Origin: Bradyrhizobium sp. Arg816
GTDB taxonomy: Bacteria; Pseudomonadota; Alphaproteobacteria; Rhizobiales; Xanthobacteraceae
Assembly (NCBI RefSeq): GCF_029989365.1
Contig: NZ_JAPRAQ010000007.1
Span: 326,531 to 390,530 of the forward strand
Direction: 5' to 3'
DNA length: 64,000 nt
Part shown: positions 28,980 through 37,855 of the stretch, piece by piece
Layout of the letters: each line of letters starts with the position of its first letter
How positions within the stretch are numbered: the first letter of the stretch is position 1
The notes under the pieces: model-generated
Databases searched by the model: none
Told to the model about the DNA's origin: nothing
What the model saw: only the letters and a program-made list of their open reading frames with translations
Translations under genes and position numbers: made by a program

Positions 28980-30237
28980 ATGCGTCGTATCGTCGTGACG
29001 GGAATGGGGGCGGTGTCGCCGCTCGGCTGTGGTGTTGAACTCTCCTGGCGCCGGCTGCTGGCCGGCCAGAGCGGGCTGCGCCCTCTGCCGGAATGGTCGC
29101 AGGCACTGCCCGCCCGCATTGCCGGTCTCGTCCCCGACAAGGCCGAAGATGCCGAAGGCGGCTTCGATCCCGCGCAAGCCGCCGCGCCAAAAGACCAGCG
29201 CAAGATGGACCGCTTCATCCTGTTCGCCCTGCTAGCGACCGCAGAGGCGGTCGCGCAGGCCGGATGGACGCCGCAGGACGCGAGCGCACAGGAACGCACC
29301 GCGACGATCATCGCTTCCGGCGTCGGCGGCTTCCCGGCAATGGCGGAGGCGGTGCGCATCACCGAGCAGCGCGGCGCGCGACGGCTCTCGCCTTTCACGA
29401 TCCCCTCGTTTCTCGCCAATCTCGCCGCCGGCCACGTCTCGATCAAATACGGCTACAAGGGCGCGCTGGGCACACCGGTCACGGCCTGTGCCGCCGGCGT
29501 CCAGGCGATCGGCGATGCCGCGCGCATGATCCGCGCAGGCGAAGCCGATGTCGCGATCTGCGGCGGCGCGGAGGCCTGCATCGATATCGTCAGCATCGGC
29601 GGCTTTGCCGCGGCACGCGCGCTGTCGAGCGGATTCAACGACGAGCCCGCGCGCGCCTCGCGCCCGTTCGATCGCGATCGCGACGGCTTTGTCATGGGCG
29701 AAGGCGCGGGCATCCTGGTGATCGAGGAGCTGGAGCATGCACTGGCGCGCGGCGCCTCCCCGATTGCGGAGATGCTACGGCACGACGGCCGACGCCTATC
29801 ACATGACGTCGGGCCCGCCCGACGGCGACGGCGCCCGCCGCGCCATGGAGCTCGCGCTGCGCCAGGCGAACCTTGCCCCCGCGGATTTGCAGCATCTGAA
29901 CGCGCATGCGACGTCGACGCCGGCCGGCGACGAAAGCGAGCTCGGCGCGATCGTCGCGCTGTTCGGCCGCAACCGGAACATCGCGGTGAGCGCGACCAAA
30001 TCGGCCACCGGCCATCTGCTCGGCGCCGCCGGCGGCCTCGAGGCGATCTTCGCTATCCTCGCCTTGCGCGACCAGGTCGCGCCGCCGACGCTCAATCTCG
30101 AAAACGCAGATCCCGGCGCGGAGGGCATCGACATCGTCTCAGGCAGCGCCCGGCCGATGCCGATGCTCAACGCCATCTCCAATGGATTTGGCTTCGGCGG
30201 GGTGAATGCCAGCGCGATCTTCCGCCGGATGGGCTGA
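28980..30237 (+). pseudogene. fabF: 3-oxoacyl-ACP synthase II, frameshifted
   Basis: Reads as a complete KAS II in two frames. From ATG at 28980 the sequence MRRIVVTGMGAVSPLG and onwards fits FabF up to about 29777, including the active Cys in TACAAGVQA. The remainder, from TTADAYHMT to NGFGFGGVNASAIFRRMG and stop at 30237, is in the next frame and holds the two histidines of the triad (NAHATSTPAGDE and SATGHLLGAAGG). The join is near 29776-29784. Around it FabF proteins normally have a Gly-Tyr-Gly, and the bases fit a five-base loss there. So the catalytic triad is split: either a true pseudogene or a sequencing error. A gene of about 1.26 kb is otherwise intact. Confidence 0.85.
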
Positions 30238-30281
30238 ACAAGAGGCCTTGCAATCGCAGCACGCTTCGTTACCAAAACGGG

Positions 30282-30914
30282 ATGATCGAAACGAATTTCT
30301 GGCTGTTCCTGGCCGCAGCGTGCCTCATTGCCGCCGTTCCCGGCCCCGGCATCTTCTATGTCGCGGCACGGACCTTGTCGGAGGGACGCGCCAGCGGCTT
30401 TGCGTCAACCGCGGGCACGGCGCTGGGCGGGCTGGTTCATGTCGTCGCGGGCAGCCTCGGCATCTCCGCGATCATCCTTGCCAGTGCGGAGCTGTTTGCC
30501 GCCGTAAAATTCATCGGCGCGCTCTATCTGATCTGGCTCGGTATCAAGACCTTCCGCACCGCCGGCCGCGCGCTCTCGCTGGAGAGCGAGCCCGTCGGCG
30601 ACAGGCGCGCGTTCCGCGACGGCGTGCTGGTCGAGGCGCTGAACCCGAAGACCGCCGCATTCTTCCTCGCCTTCATTCCGCAGTTCCTCGATCCCGCCGG
30701 GTCGAGCCCCACGCTGCAATTCATCGTGCTCGGCGCGATCTCGGTGATCCTGAACACGCTCGCCGATGTCGTCGTGGTGCTGATGGCAACTGCAACGCGC
30801 ACGCAGCTGATTGGCAGGCCGCATCTGATGCGGCGTCTCGCGCAGGGCTCGGGCGTCTTCATCGCCGGCCTTGGCCTCTCGCTCGCGCTGGCGCGGCGGC
30901 CGGTGAATGGGTAG
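30282..30914 (+). CDS. LysE/RhtB-family amino acid exporter
   Basis: Inner membrane exporter of 210 residues. It starts MIETNFWLFLAAACLIAAVPGPGIFYVAARTL, quoted in part, with the family motif AVPGPG and then FASTAGTALGGLVH. It has about six hydrophobic helices, including NPKTAAFFLAFIPQF, a well-known LysE family motif. It lies 44 bases after fabF and 14 bases before the hydrolase gene. The substrate (basic amino acid, homoserine lactone or threonine) cannot be told. Confidence 0.92.
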   Translation: MIETNFWLFLAAACLIAAVPGPGIFYVAARTLSEGRASGFASTAGTALGGLVHVVAGSLGISAIILASAELFAAVKFIGALYLIWLGIKTFRTAGRALSLESEPVGDRRAFRDGVLVEALNPKTAAFFLAFIPQFLDPAGSSPTLQFIVLGAISVILNTLADVVVVLMATATRTQLIGRPHLMRRLAQGSGVFIAGLGLSLALARRPVNG

Positions 30915-30928
30915 GGGAACGCAACACG

Positions 30929-31801
30929 ATGCTCGCCCCGCAAAGCCGCTTCTACGAATCACACGGCCTGCGGCTGCACTATGCCGATTGGGGCAATGAC
31001 GGCGCGCCCGTCGCCATCCTGGTCCATGGCGGCCGCGATCATTGCCGGAGCTGGGACGCCATCGCCCGCTCGCTTCAGCCGCATTTTCACGTGGTCGCGC
31101 CCGATCTGCGCGGTCATGGCGATTCCGACTGGACCAAGGGCGGCAGCTACGCGCTGACCGAGTATGTCTATGATCTCGCGCAGCTCATTCGCAGCATCGC
31201 AGCGCCTCAAGTGATTCTCATCGGTCATTCCATGGGCGGCATGGTGAGCCTGATCTTTTCAGGGTCGTTCCCCGAGCTGGTCACGAAGCTCGTCGTGCTC
31301 GACGGCGTCACCATGTTGCCGGACACCGCCAAGGCGCCGACGCATGAGCGCATCAGCAAATGGGTCAGCCAGCTCGACAGGCTGCACGACCGCACGCCGC
31401 GCCGCTATTCGACCCTCGAAGACGCGGCCGCGCAGATGGTGCTTCACAACAAGCGCCTCGCCCGCGACCTCGCGCTGCATCTTGCAACGCACGGCGCGCG
31501 GCGGAACGAGGACGGCACCTATAGCTGGAAGTTCGATCCCTACCAGCGCGCCTCTGCGCCGCACCGGCTCTGGCCGGACGATCACGTGGCGCTGTGGTCG
31601 CGCATCACCAGTCCGACGCTGCTGCTGAATGCCGGGGAAAGCTTTCTCGCGGGCGCCAGGGCCGCAGGCCTGGAACGCTATTTCCCGCAGGCGCGTGTCA
31701 AGACCATCGCCGGCGCGGGGCACTGGCTGCAGCATGACAAGCCGCAAGAGGTGTTGGGTGAGATCCGGCGGTTTCTCGGGCTGGCCGAAGAGAGCGGCTA
31801 G
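30929..31801 (+). CDS. Alpha/beta hydrolase
   Basis: Hydrolase of 290 residues with the usual fold. The oxyanion-hole region is ILVHGGRDHC, the nucleophile elbow GHSMGGMVSLI gives the serine, and the final His is in AGAGHWLQHDKP. The acid is probably in the strand before TLLLNAGESFLAG, where it is not clearly placed. RHGHGDSDW-like loop after strand 4 (RGHGDSDW) fits haloalkane dehalogenase and epoxide hydrolase relatives. ATG at 30929 has AGGGGA ten bases upstream. It is the last gene of the HxlR-fabF-lysE group. Confidence 0.9.
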   Translation: MLAPQSRFYESHGLRLHYADWGNDGAPVAILVHGGRDHCRSWDAIARSLQPHFHVVAPDLRGHGDSDWTKGGSYALTEYVYDLAQLIRSIAAPQVILIGHSMGGMVSLIFSGSFPELVTKLVVLDGVTMLPDTAKAPTHERISKWVSQLDRLHDRTPRRYSTLEDAAAQMVLHNKRLARDLALHLATHGARRNEDGTYSWKFDPYQRASAPHRLWPDDHVALWSRITSPTLLLNAGESFLAGARAAGLERYFPQARVKTIAGAGHWLQHDKPQEVLGEIRRFLGLAEESG

Positions 31802-31810
31802 CTCCACTGC

Positions 31811-31893
31811 CGTAGGGTGGGCAAAGGCGCGAGAGCGCCGTGCCCACCATGCTTTCAGTTCGGGCGGTAGAAGTGGTGGGCACGCTTCGCTTT
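31811..31893. repeat. Dispersed palindromic repeat, family B, copy 2 (right arm cut)
   Basis: The left arm CGTAGGGTGGGCAAAG is complete and the inner arms are present, but the right arm stops after CTTTG, where family C begins. The two elements are therefore joined. Confidence 0.85.
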
Positions 31894-31897
31894 GAAT

Positions 31898-31980
31898 CGT
31901 AGCCCGGATGAAGCGCAGCGTAATCCGGGGCCGCTGCGGCGGAAGAATCCCGGATTGCGCTTCGCTCCATCCGGGCTACG
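31898..31980. repeat. Palindromic repeat, family C
   Basis: Arms CGTAGCCCGGATGAAGCGCA and the complementary ending TCCATCCGGGCTACG. This is a well-known intergenic palindrome in Bradyrhizobium-type genomes. It lies directly behind the cut family B copy and ends 20 bases before the end of ispE. Confidence 0.85.
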
Positions 31981-32000
31981 TATCGCGGCCGGGGAGATAC

Positions 32001-32885
32001 CTAGCTCAACGTCCCCGCATGCACCCACCAGCCGGGGTGGTCGCGCCGGATCTTTTCCGCGGCGGCGTGCGCCTCGTTCGCTGCGCCGTAGATCGCAAAG
32101 CACGTCGCGCCGGAGCCGGACATGCGGGCAAGCTTGACGCCGGCGGAGTCACGCAAGGCTTCGAGCACCACGCCGATCACCGGCTCGATGCGCAGCGCAG
32201 GGGCTTCGAGATCGTTGGCCACGGTTTCGAGAACGTCGAGCCAATCGGCAACGGAGGCGCCCTCGTCCGGCCAGGCCGGCGCGTCGAGGACGGAAGTGGC
32301 GCCCACCAGCAATTCGCCGTTGCGCAGGCCCAGCGCCTGGAACACGTCCTTGGTGGCGACCGGCACGCGCGGATTGACCATCACGCAGGGCATGCTCGGC
32401 AGCGCGAGCGGCAGCAGCTGCTCGCCGACGCCGGTCATGTCACAGGCGCGCGAGACCAGGCACACCGGCACATCGGCACCGGTCGCGAGCGCGACTTTCT
32501 GCAAGCGCGGATCATCGAGCGACAGATTGTTGAGACGCGCGAGCAGCCGCAGCGCCGCCGCGGCATCGGCCGAGCCGCCGCCGATGCCGGCCGCGACGGG
32601 AAGCACCTTGTCGAGCGCGAAGGCCCCGAGCTTCAGGTCCGGCACGGCCTCGGCCAGCAGCATGGCCGCCTTGACCACGAGATTGTCGGCCATATCGCCG
32701 CAGGCCGCGGCCAGCGGCCCGGTGGTGACGAGCTTCAGCTCGCCTCCCGGCTCCAGCGTCAGCTGGTCAGCACAGTCGGCAAACGCGACCACGCTTTCGA
32801 GATCATGATAGCCGTCGGCGCGACGGCCGACGACGCGAAGGCTCAGATTGACCTTCGCGCGCCCTTCTTCAATCAACGCCGACAT
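32001..32885 (-). CDS. ispE: 4-diphosphocytidyl-2-C-methyl-D-erythritol kinase
   Basis: GHMP kinase that phosphorylates CDP-methylerythritol in the non-mevalonate isoprenoid pathway. The protein is 294 residues. N-terminal AKVNLSLRVVGRRADGYHDLESVV is the substrate motif and the ATP loop is LPVAAGIGGGSADAAAALR. SGSGATCFAIYG is the third GHMP motif. It follows the TPR gene on the minus strand after 107 bases. In the same window the polyprenyl synthase at 27113 uses the pathway's product. Confidence 0.96.
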   Translation of the reverse strand: MSALIEEGRAKVNLSLRVVGRRADGYHDLESVVAFADCADQLTLEPGGELKLVTTGPLAAACGDMADNLVVKAAMLLAEAVPDLKLGAFALDKVLPVAAGIGGGSADAAAALRLLARLNNLSLDDPRLQKVALATGADVPVCLVSRACDMTGVGEQLLPLALPSMPCVMVNPRVPVATKDVFQALGLRNGELLVGATSVLDAPAWPDEGASVADWLDVLETVANDLEAPALRIEPVIGVVLEALRDSAGVKLARMSGSGATCFAIYGAANEAHAAAEKIRRDHPGWWVHAGTLS

Positions 32886-32992
32886 TGGCGATCAGCCCCC
32901 AAACGCACTTCACTCTCTCGCATGATCTCCGCGCAAACGCTCCGCGTTTGTCGCGCGGGAAAACCGCTACACACTTTTCCGGATCATGCGGA

Positions 32993-34786
32993 TTAGCCGC
33001 CCTTGCCGTCGTCCTTCTTCTTGTCCGCCTGCGCGGCCGAAGAGTTCGAATCGTCGGTCATACCGTTGGAGATCTTGGCCTCGATCTTCGGAAGCTCCTC
33101 CGGCTCAGGCTTGAGATCGCGCGCGTGGGCCCACTGGAATTTCGCTTCCAGCGTGCGGCCGACGCGCCAATAGGCATCGCCAAGGTGATCGTTGATGGTG
33201 GGATCCTCGGGCTTGAGGTCGATCGCGCGCTCGAGGTTCTTCACCGCCTCTTCGTAATTGCCGATGCGGTAATAGGCCCAGCCGAGGGAGTCGACGATGT
33301 AGCCATCGTCGGGACGCTGCTCGACGGCGCGCTTGATCATCTTCATGCCTTCGTCGAGATTCACGCCCTGGTCGATCCAGGAATAGCCGAGATAGTTGAG
33401 GACGTGCGGCTGGTCGGGCTGGAGCTCGAGCGCCTTCTTCATGTCGGCTTCGGCCTTGCTCCACTCCTTAGAGCGCTCCTCGCAGATGCCGCGATAATAA
33501 TACCAGACGCTGTTGGCCTTGTCGTTGCCGGCCGGCAGCACATCGACGCCCCGCGAATAGGTCGCGCCGCAATCGCCGAACTTCTTGCGGCCGCGCTCGA
33601 TATTGCCGAGCGCCATGATGGCTTCGAGATCCTTGGAATCGTCCGATGTGACGCCCTTGAGGATCTTGATCGCCTCGTCGGTGCGGTCGGCGGAATCCAG
33701 ATCGATCGCGAGCTGGATCTGCGCGTTGCGCTTCAACGGCGAGGTCGCGGGCACCCGCTCATAAACCTTGATCGCCATCTGCGGTCGCTTCACCGATTCA
33801 TAGAGATCGGCGAGCGAGAGCAGCGCCAGCGGATGGGTCGGCTGGAGATAGAGCGAGAGCTGGAGATAGACCAGCGCCAGATCCTCGCCGCCGCGGCGGG
33901 TCAGCGTGGCGCCGATGCCGTAGAGCGCTTCGGCGGCACCGGCTTGGGCGGAGTCGGCCAGCGGCGGCATCTTCTTGCCGGCCTTGGTGTCGCGCAGGCC
34001 TTCCACGATCAGCGGATGGCGGGCGAGCTTCTTGTCGAAAGCCAGGTAGACGGTGGTCGCGGCCGCGGAATCCTTGTTGCGCGACAGCCAGCGCGCATAG
34101 GCCTCGGTGACGCGCAGCATGGAATCATCGAGCTTGTAGGCGCGCTCGAAGCGGACGCCGGCGTCCTTCTCCTTGCCGGAGAGCTCTAGGATCATGCCGG
34201 CATGGAGGTCCTTGAACAGCGGATACCATTCCGGACCGGCGAGCTTGTCGATGGTGGCGACGCCGCCCTTGGCATCGCCCGCGCCATAGGCGGCCCAGCC
34301 GGACAGCAGCGTGGCGACGAGATCGGTGATCGGACCGCGGATCGACTGGTTGATGTTGGTTTGCGCGGTCGCGTATTTCTTCATCTTGAGATCGTGCACC
34401 CCGACGACGAGACGCGCGACGCGGTTGGTCTTGTCGATGGTCAGGACGCGCTCGGCGAGCTTGACCGCCTCGTCGATGTCACCGTCGGCAACCGACGAGA
34501 TGAAGGCGCGATCGAGCAGCTCGTTGTTCTTGGGATCGGTGCGGAGCGCCGAGCGGTAGAAGGCGGCGGCCGAGGCCGCATCGCGCTCGACGCTGGCGTG
34601 GCGGGCAGCGAGATAGCTGCCGGAGGTCGTCAGCGACTTCAGATCGTTCCGGGTCGGAAATTGCGCCGCCGTGTCGGACGGATGGTCCGGCGTCTGCGCC
34701 AGGACCGCGCCGGGGACCGTCGCAATCGCGGTGCCCATGAGGGCGATGGCGGCAACAGTCCAGCGGTTGAAACGATTTGAGAACAT
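32993..34786 (-). CDS. Exported TPR-repeat protein
   Basis: A 597-residue protein with a signal peptide (about MFSNRFNRWTVAAIALMGTA, cut near residue 30 after AVLAQ). At least six tetratricopeptide-like repeats follow, such as PHVLNYLGYSWIDQGVNLDEGM and DDGYIVDSLGWAYYRIGNYEEA, and these are strongest in the last third. The C-terminal tail is Asp/Lys-rich. Proteins of this type often bind other proteins in the periplasm or at the outer membrane. The ATG at 34786 starts the signal peptide; a longer frame to 34969 is not plausible. Its partner cannot be named from the sequence. Confidence 0.88.
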   Translation of the reverse strand: MFSNRFNRWTVAAIALMGTAIATVPGAVLAQTPDHPSDTAAQFPTRNDLKSLTTSGSYLAARHASVERDAASAAAFYRSALRTDPKNNELLDRAFISSVADGDIDEAVKLAERVLTIDKTNRVARLVVGVHDLKMKKYATAQTNINQSIRGPITDLVATLLSGWAAYGAGDAKGGVATIDKLAGPEWYPLFKDLHAGMILELSGKEKDAGVRFERAYKLDDSMLRVTEAYARWLSRNKDSAAATTVYLAFDKKLARHPLIVEGLRDTKAGKKMPPLADSAQAGAAEALYGIGATLTRRGGEDLALVYLQLSLYLQPTHPLALLSLADLYESVKRPQMAIKVYERVPATSPLKRNAQIQLAIDLDSADRTDEAIKILKGVTSDDSKDLEAIMALGNIERGRKKFGDCGATYSRGVDVLPAGNDKANSVWYYYRGICEERSKEWSKAEADMKKALELQPDQPHVLNYLGYSWIDQGVNLDEGMKMIKRAVEQRPDDGYIVDSLGWAYYRIGNYEEAVKNLERAIDLKPEDPTINDHLGDAYWRVGRTLEAKFQWAHARDLKPEPEELPKIEAKISNGMTDDSNSSAAQADKKKDDGKGG

Positions 34787-35115
34787 CAGGGGCTCGCCTT
34801 GAGTTGTAGTGCCTGGGTTTGCAGCAGTAGGCCGTATCGCATGCGAACGCGGCCGGTGGCATGGGGACCCGGAACCGTTGGGCCGACAATGCCGCTTTTG
34901 GCGCTTCACCGCAAGGATTCGGGCATGCGCCCCCCTCCGCACGCCCCAAACCGGCCGACAACGCCCCAAGACGCTGCCAACATGGCCTTATCGTGGCCGC
35001 GGACCGCACCCCCGGGCCGGTTCTCACGCGAACGTGCGTCACAATGCCGGGGGCACGTCACATTGGCCCCGGCTTGATCGCTTTGGTCCAATGATCCCGG
35101 CTTAGATGGCCTGGC
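34787..35115. other. Intergenic stretch without a gene
   Basis: 329 bases between the electron-transfer gene and the TPR gene on the same strand. It should hold the TPR gene promoter and the end of the preceding transcript. No ORF with a ribosome site, repeat family or palindrome stood out. Confidence 0.5.
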
Positions 35116-36777
35116 TTACATGGCCTCGTAGTTCGGACCGCCGCCACCCTCCGGGGGAACCCAGGTGATGTTGCCGTTGGGGTCCTTCACGTCGCAGGTT
35201 TTGCAGTGGACGCAGTTCTGGGCATTGATCTGGAAGCGCGGGCTCGAGCCTTCCTCGACCCACTCATAGACGCCGGCCGGGCAATAGCGATTCGAGGGAC
35301 CGGCGAACACGTCGTGCTCCGAGGTCTTCTGCAGGTTCATGTCGGCGACCTTGAGATGGACCGGCTGGTCCTCCTCATGATTGGTGTTGGACAGGAACAC
35401 CGACGAGAGCTTGTCGAACGAGATCTTGCCGTCCGGCTTCGGGTAGTTCTTCGGCGCGTGGCTCTTCGCCGGATCGAGGGTGGCGCGATCGGGCTTCGCA
35501 TGCGACTGCGTGCCGAACAGCGAGCCACCGAACAGCGTGTTGCACCACATGTCGAAGCCACCGAGCGCGACGCCGAGCACGGTGCCGAACTTCGACCATA
35601 GCGGCTTGACGTTGCGGACCAGGAACAGATCCTTGCCGACCGACGAGGACCGCCAGGCGTTCTCGTAGTCGACGATCTCGTCATTGGCACGACCGGCAGC
35701 GAGCGCGGCCGTGACATGCTCAGCGGCGAGCATGCCGGTGCCCATCGCATTGTGCACGCCCTTGATGCGAGGCACGTTGACGAAGCCGGCCGCGCAGCCG
35801 ACCAGCGCGCCGCCGGGGAAGCTCAGCTTCGGCACCGACTGGTAGCCGCCTTCGGTGATGGCGCGCGCGCCATAGGCGAGCCGCTTGGCGCCCTCGAAGG
35901 TGCCGCGGATCGAGGGATGGGTCTTGAAGCGCTGGAACTCGTCGAACGGCGACAGATACGGATCGTCGTAGTTCAGATGCACGACGAAGCCGACGGCGAC
36001 GAGATTGTCGTCATAGTGATAGAGGAACGAGCCGCCGCCGGTCTTGAGGTCGAGCGGCCAGCCGAACGAATGCTGGATCATGCCCTTCTGGTGCTTGGCG
36101 GGATCGATCTGCCAGACTTCCTTGAGGCCGATGCCGAATTTGCCCGGCTCGCTGTTGGTATCGAGCGCAAACTTCGCGATCAGCTGCTTGGTCAGGCTGC
36201 CGCGCGCGCCTTCGGCGAACAGCGTGTACTTGCCGAGCAATTCCATGCCACGGGTGAAGGAGTCCTTCGGCTTGCCGTCGCGGCCGATGCCCATGTCGCC
36301 GGTGGCGATGCCCTTCACCGCGCCCTGCTCGTCATAGAGCACCTCGGCTGCGGCAAAGCCCGGATAGATCTCGACGCCGAGCGCCTCGGCCTTGCGCGCC
36401 AGCCAGCGGCAGACATTGCCGAGCGAGCCGATATAACAGTGATGATTGTCCATCAGCGGCGGCATGATGAAGTTCGGCAGCTTGATCGCGCCGCCTCCCG
36501 TCATCCAGTAGAAGCGGTCGTCCTTCACCTGCGTCTTCAGCGGACAGTCGGAATCCTCGCGCCAGTCCGGGATCAGCTTGTCGAGCCCGGCCGGATCGAT
36601 CACGGCGCCGGAGAGGATGTGCGCACCGACCTCGGAGCCCTTCTCCACCACGACGACGTTGAGATCGGCATTGAGCTGCTTCAGCCGGATCGCAGCCGCC
36701 AGGCCAGACGGGCCGGCGCCGACGATGACGACGTCGAATTCCATGGATTCGCGCGGGGGAAGTTCTTCGGTGCTCAT
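35116..36777 (-). CDS. Electron transfer flavoprotein-ubiquinone oxidoreductase
   Basis: Passes electrons from the electron transfer flavoprotein to ubiquinone, linking fatty acid and amino acid oxidation to the respiratory chain. The protein is 553 residues. The FAD fold is FDVVIVGAGPSGLAAAIRL at the N-terminus, and the C-terminal [4Fe-4S] site is INAQNCVHCKTCDVKDP. The middle contains the amphipathic membrane-contact region. ATG at 36777, divergent from the UDG-like gene. It is the right length for the family (about 550) and has no odd features. Confidence 0.95.
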   Translation of the reverse strand: MSTEELPPRESMEFDVVIVGAGPSGLAAAIRLKQLNADLNVVVVEKGSEVGAHILSGAVIDPAGLDKLIPDWREDSDCPLKTQVKDDRFYWMTGGGAIKLPNFIMPPLMDNHHCYIGSLGNVCRWLARKAEALGVEIYPGFAAAEVLYDEQGAVKGIATGDMGIGRDGKPKDSFTRGMELLGKYTLFAEGARGSLTKQLIAKFALDTNSEPGKFGIGLKEVWQIDPAKHQKGMIQHSFGWPLDLKTGGGSFLYHYDDNLVAVGFVVHLNYDDPYLSPFDEFQRFKTHPSIRGTFEGAKRLAYGARAITEGGYQSVPKLSFPGGALVGCAAGFVNVPRIKGVHNAMGTGMLAAEHVTAALAAGRANDEIVDYENAWRSSSVGKDLFLVRNVKPLWSKFGTVLGVALGGFDMWCNTLFGGSLFGTQSHAKPDRATLDPAKSHAPKNYPKPDGKISFDKLSSVFLSNTNHEEDQPVHLKVADMNLQKTSEHDVFAGPSNRYCPAGVYEWVEEGSSPRFQINAQNCVHCKTCDVKDPNGNITWVPPEGGGGPNYEAM

Positions 36778-36916
36778 CTGATCTCAGCCCTTGAGACGGT
36801 TCCTCGTCATTTGCGCCCCCTTGTTTCCGATTTTTCCGGGTAGGACAACCACGGAAATGCGTTCCACTGGGATGCAAGGCACCCCAAACTGATATAGTAA
36901 AAGTCTGACTTTCCAA

Positions 36917-37726
36917 ATGATCCCCGAACCCGCACCCACCGTCCGAGAGCTTCTCGCCTTCTATCTGGAGGCCGGGGTCGACTGCGCGCTCGCGGAGGAA
37001 CCTGTCGACCGCCTGGCGGAATTGGATGCTCCGCCGCCGGCCCCGCGCGCCGCACCTCCGGTCGAGGCACCACGGCCTGTTGCCGCGCCCGCGGTGATGC
37101 GCGGCGAGGCCGCACCTGCGCCGGACATTGCGATCGCCTCCGCACGCGAGGCCGCGCGCACCGCGCCGACGCTCGAGGCACTGCGCGAGCTGATGCAGAA
37201 TTTTGAAGGCTGCGCGCTGAAGCACACCGCGACGCGGCTGGTGTTCGCCGACGGCAATCCGCAGGCGCGCATCATGTTCGTCGGCGAGGCGCCGGGCCGC
37301 GACGAGGACATTGAAGGGCTGCCCTTCGTCGGGCGCAGCGGCAAGCTGCTCGACCTCATGATCGGCGCGATCGGCCTCAACCGCACCACCGCCTACATCG
37401 CCAACGTGATTCCCTGGCGGCCGCCCGGCAACCGCACGCCGACGCCGCAGGAAACGCAGATCTGCCTGCCCTTCATCCAGCGCCAGATCGAGCTGGTGAA
37501 TCCCGACGTGCTGGTGACGCTCGGCAATCCCTCGACGCAGACGCTGCTGTCGACGCGCGAAGGCATCATGCGCACCCGCGGCCGCTGGTTCGACTACGAG
37601 ACGGGTGGGCGCACCATCCGCGCGCTGCCGACCTTCCACCCGGCGTATCTCTTGCGTTCGCCATCGTACAAGCGGCTGGCCTGGCAGGATCTGCGCGCAA
37701 TCGCGAAGGTGCTGGCGGGCGCGTGA
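36917..37726 (+). CDS. Uracil-DNA glycosylase family 4/5-like protein
   Basis: A 269-residue protein. The UDG fold starts near residue 85 after a Pro/Ala-rich 80-residue lead. Motif 1 is FVGEAPGRDEDIEGLPFVGRSG and motif 2 is PTFHPAYLLRSP, as in the iron-sulfur UDG family that removes uracil from DNA. However, only two of the usual four cluster cysteines are visible: Cys99 and Cys183. The expected partner of Cys99 is Lys102 (CALK) and the one before RPPGNRT is Trp167 (PWRPP). So the cluster may be absent or different. It could also be a UdgX-like relative. ATG at 36917. Confidence 0.85.
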   Translation: MIPEPAPTVRELLAFYLEAGVDCALAEEPVDRLAELDAPPPAPRAAPPVEAPRPVAAPAVMRGEAAPAPDIAIASAREAARTAPTLEALRELMQNFEGCALKHTATRLVFADGNPQARIMFVGEAPGRDEDIEGLPFVGRSGKLLDLMIGAIGLNRTTAYIANVIPWRPPGNRTPTPQETQICLPFIQRQIELVNPDVLVTLGNPSTQTLLSTREGIMRTRGRWFDYETGGRTIRALPTFHPAYLLRSPSYKRLAWQDLRAIAKVLAGA

Positions 37727-37746
37727 GGGACTGAACGCTCCCTCCC

Positions 37747-37832
37747 CGTCATTGCGAGGAGCGAAGCGACGAAGCAATCCAGACTATTTCCGCGGAAAGA
37801 TTCTGAATTGCTTCGCTGCGCACGCAATGACG
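37747..37832. repeat. Dispersed palindromic repeat, family A, copy 3
   Basis: Same arms as at 16951-17030 but with a six-base insertion in the left arm (AGCGAAGCGACGAAGC). It sits between two converging genes, UDG-like and the GT39-like gene. Confidence 0.85.
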
Positions 37833-37855
37833 AACGGAGAGAGTACGCGCCCGAC

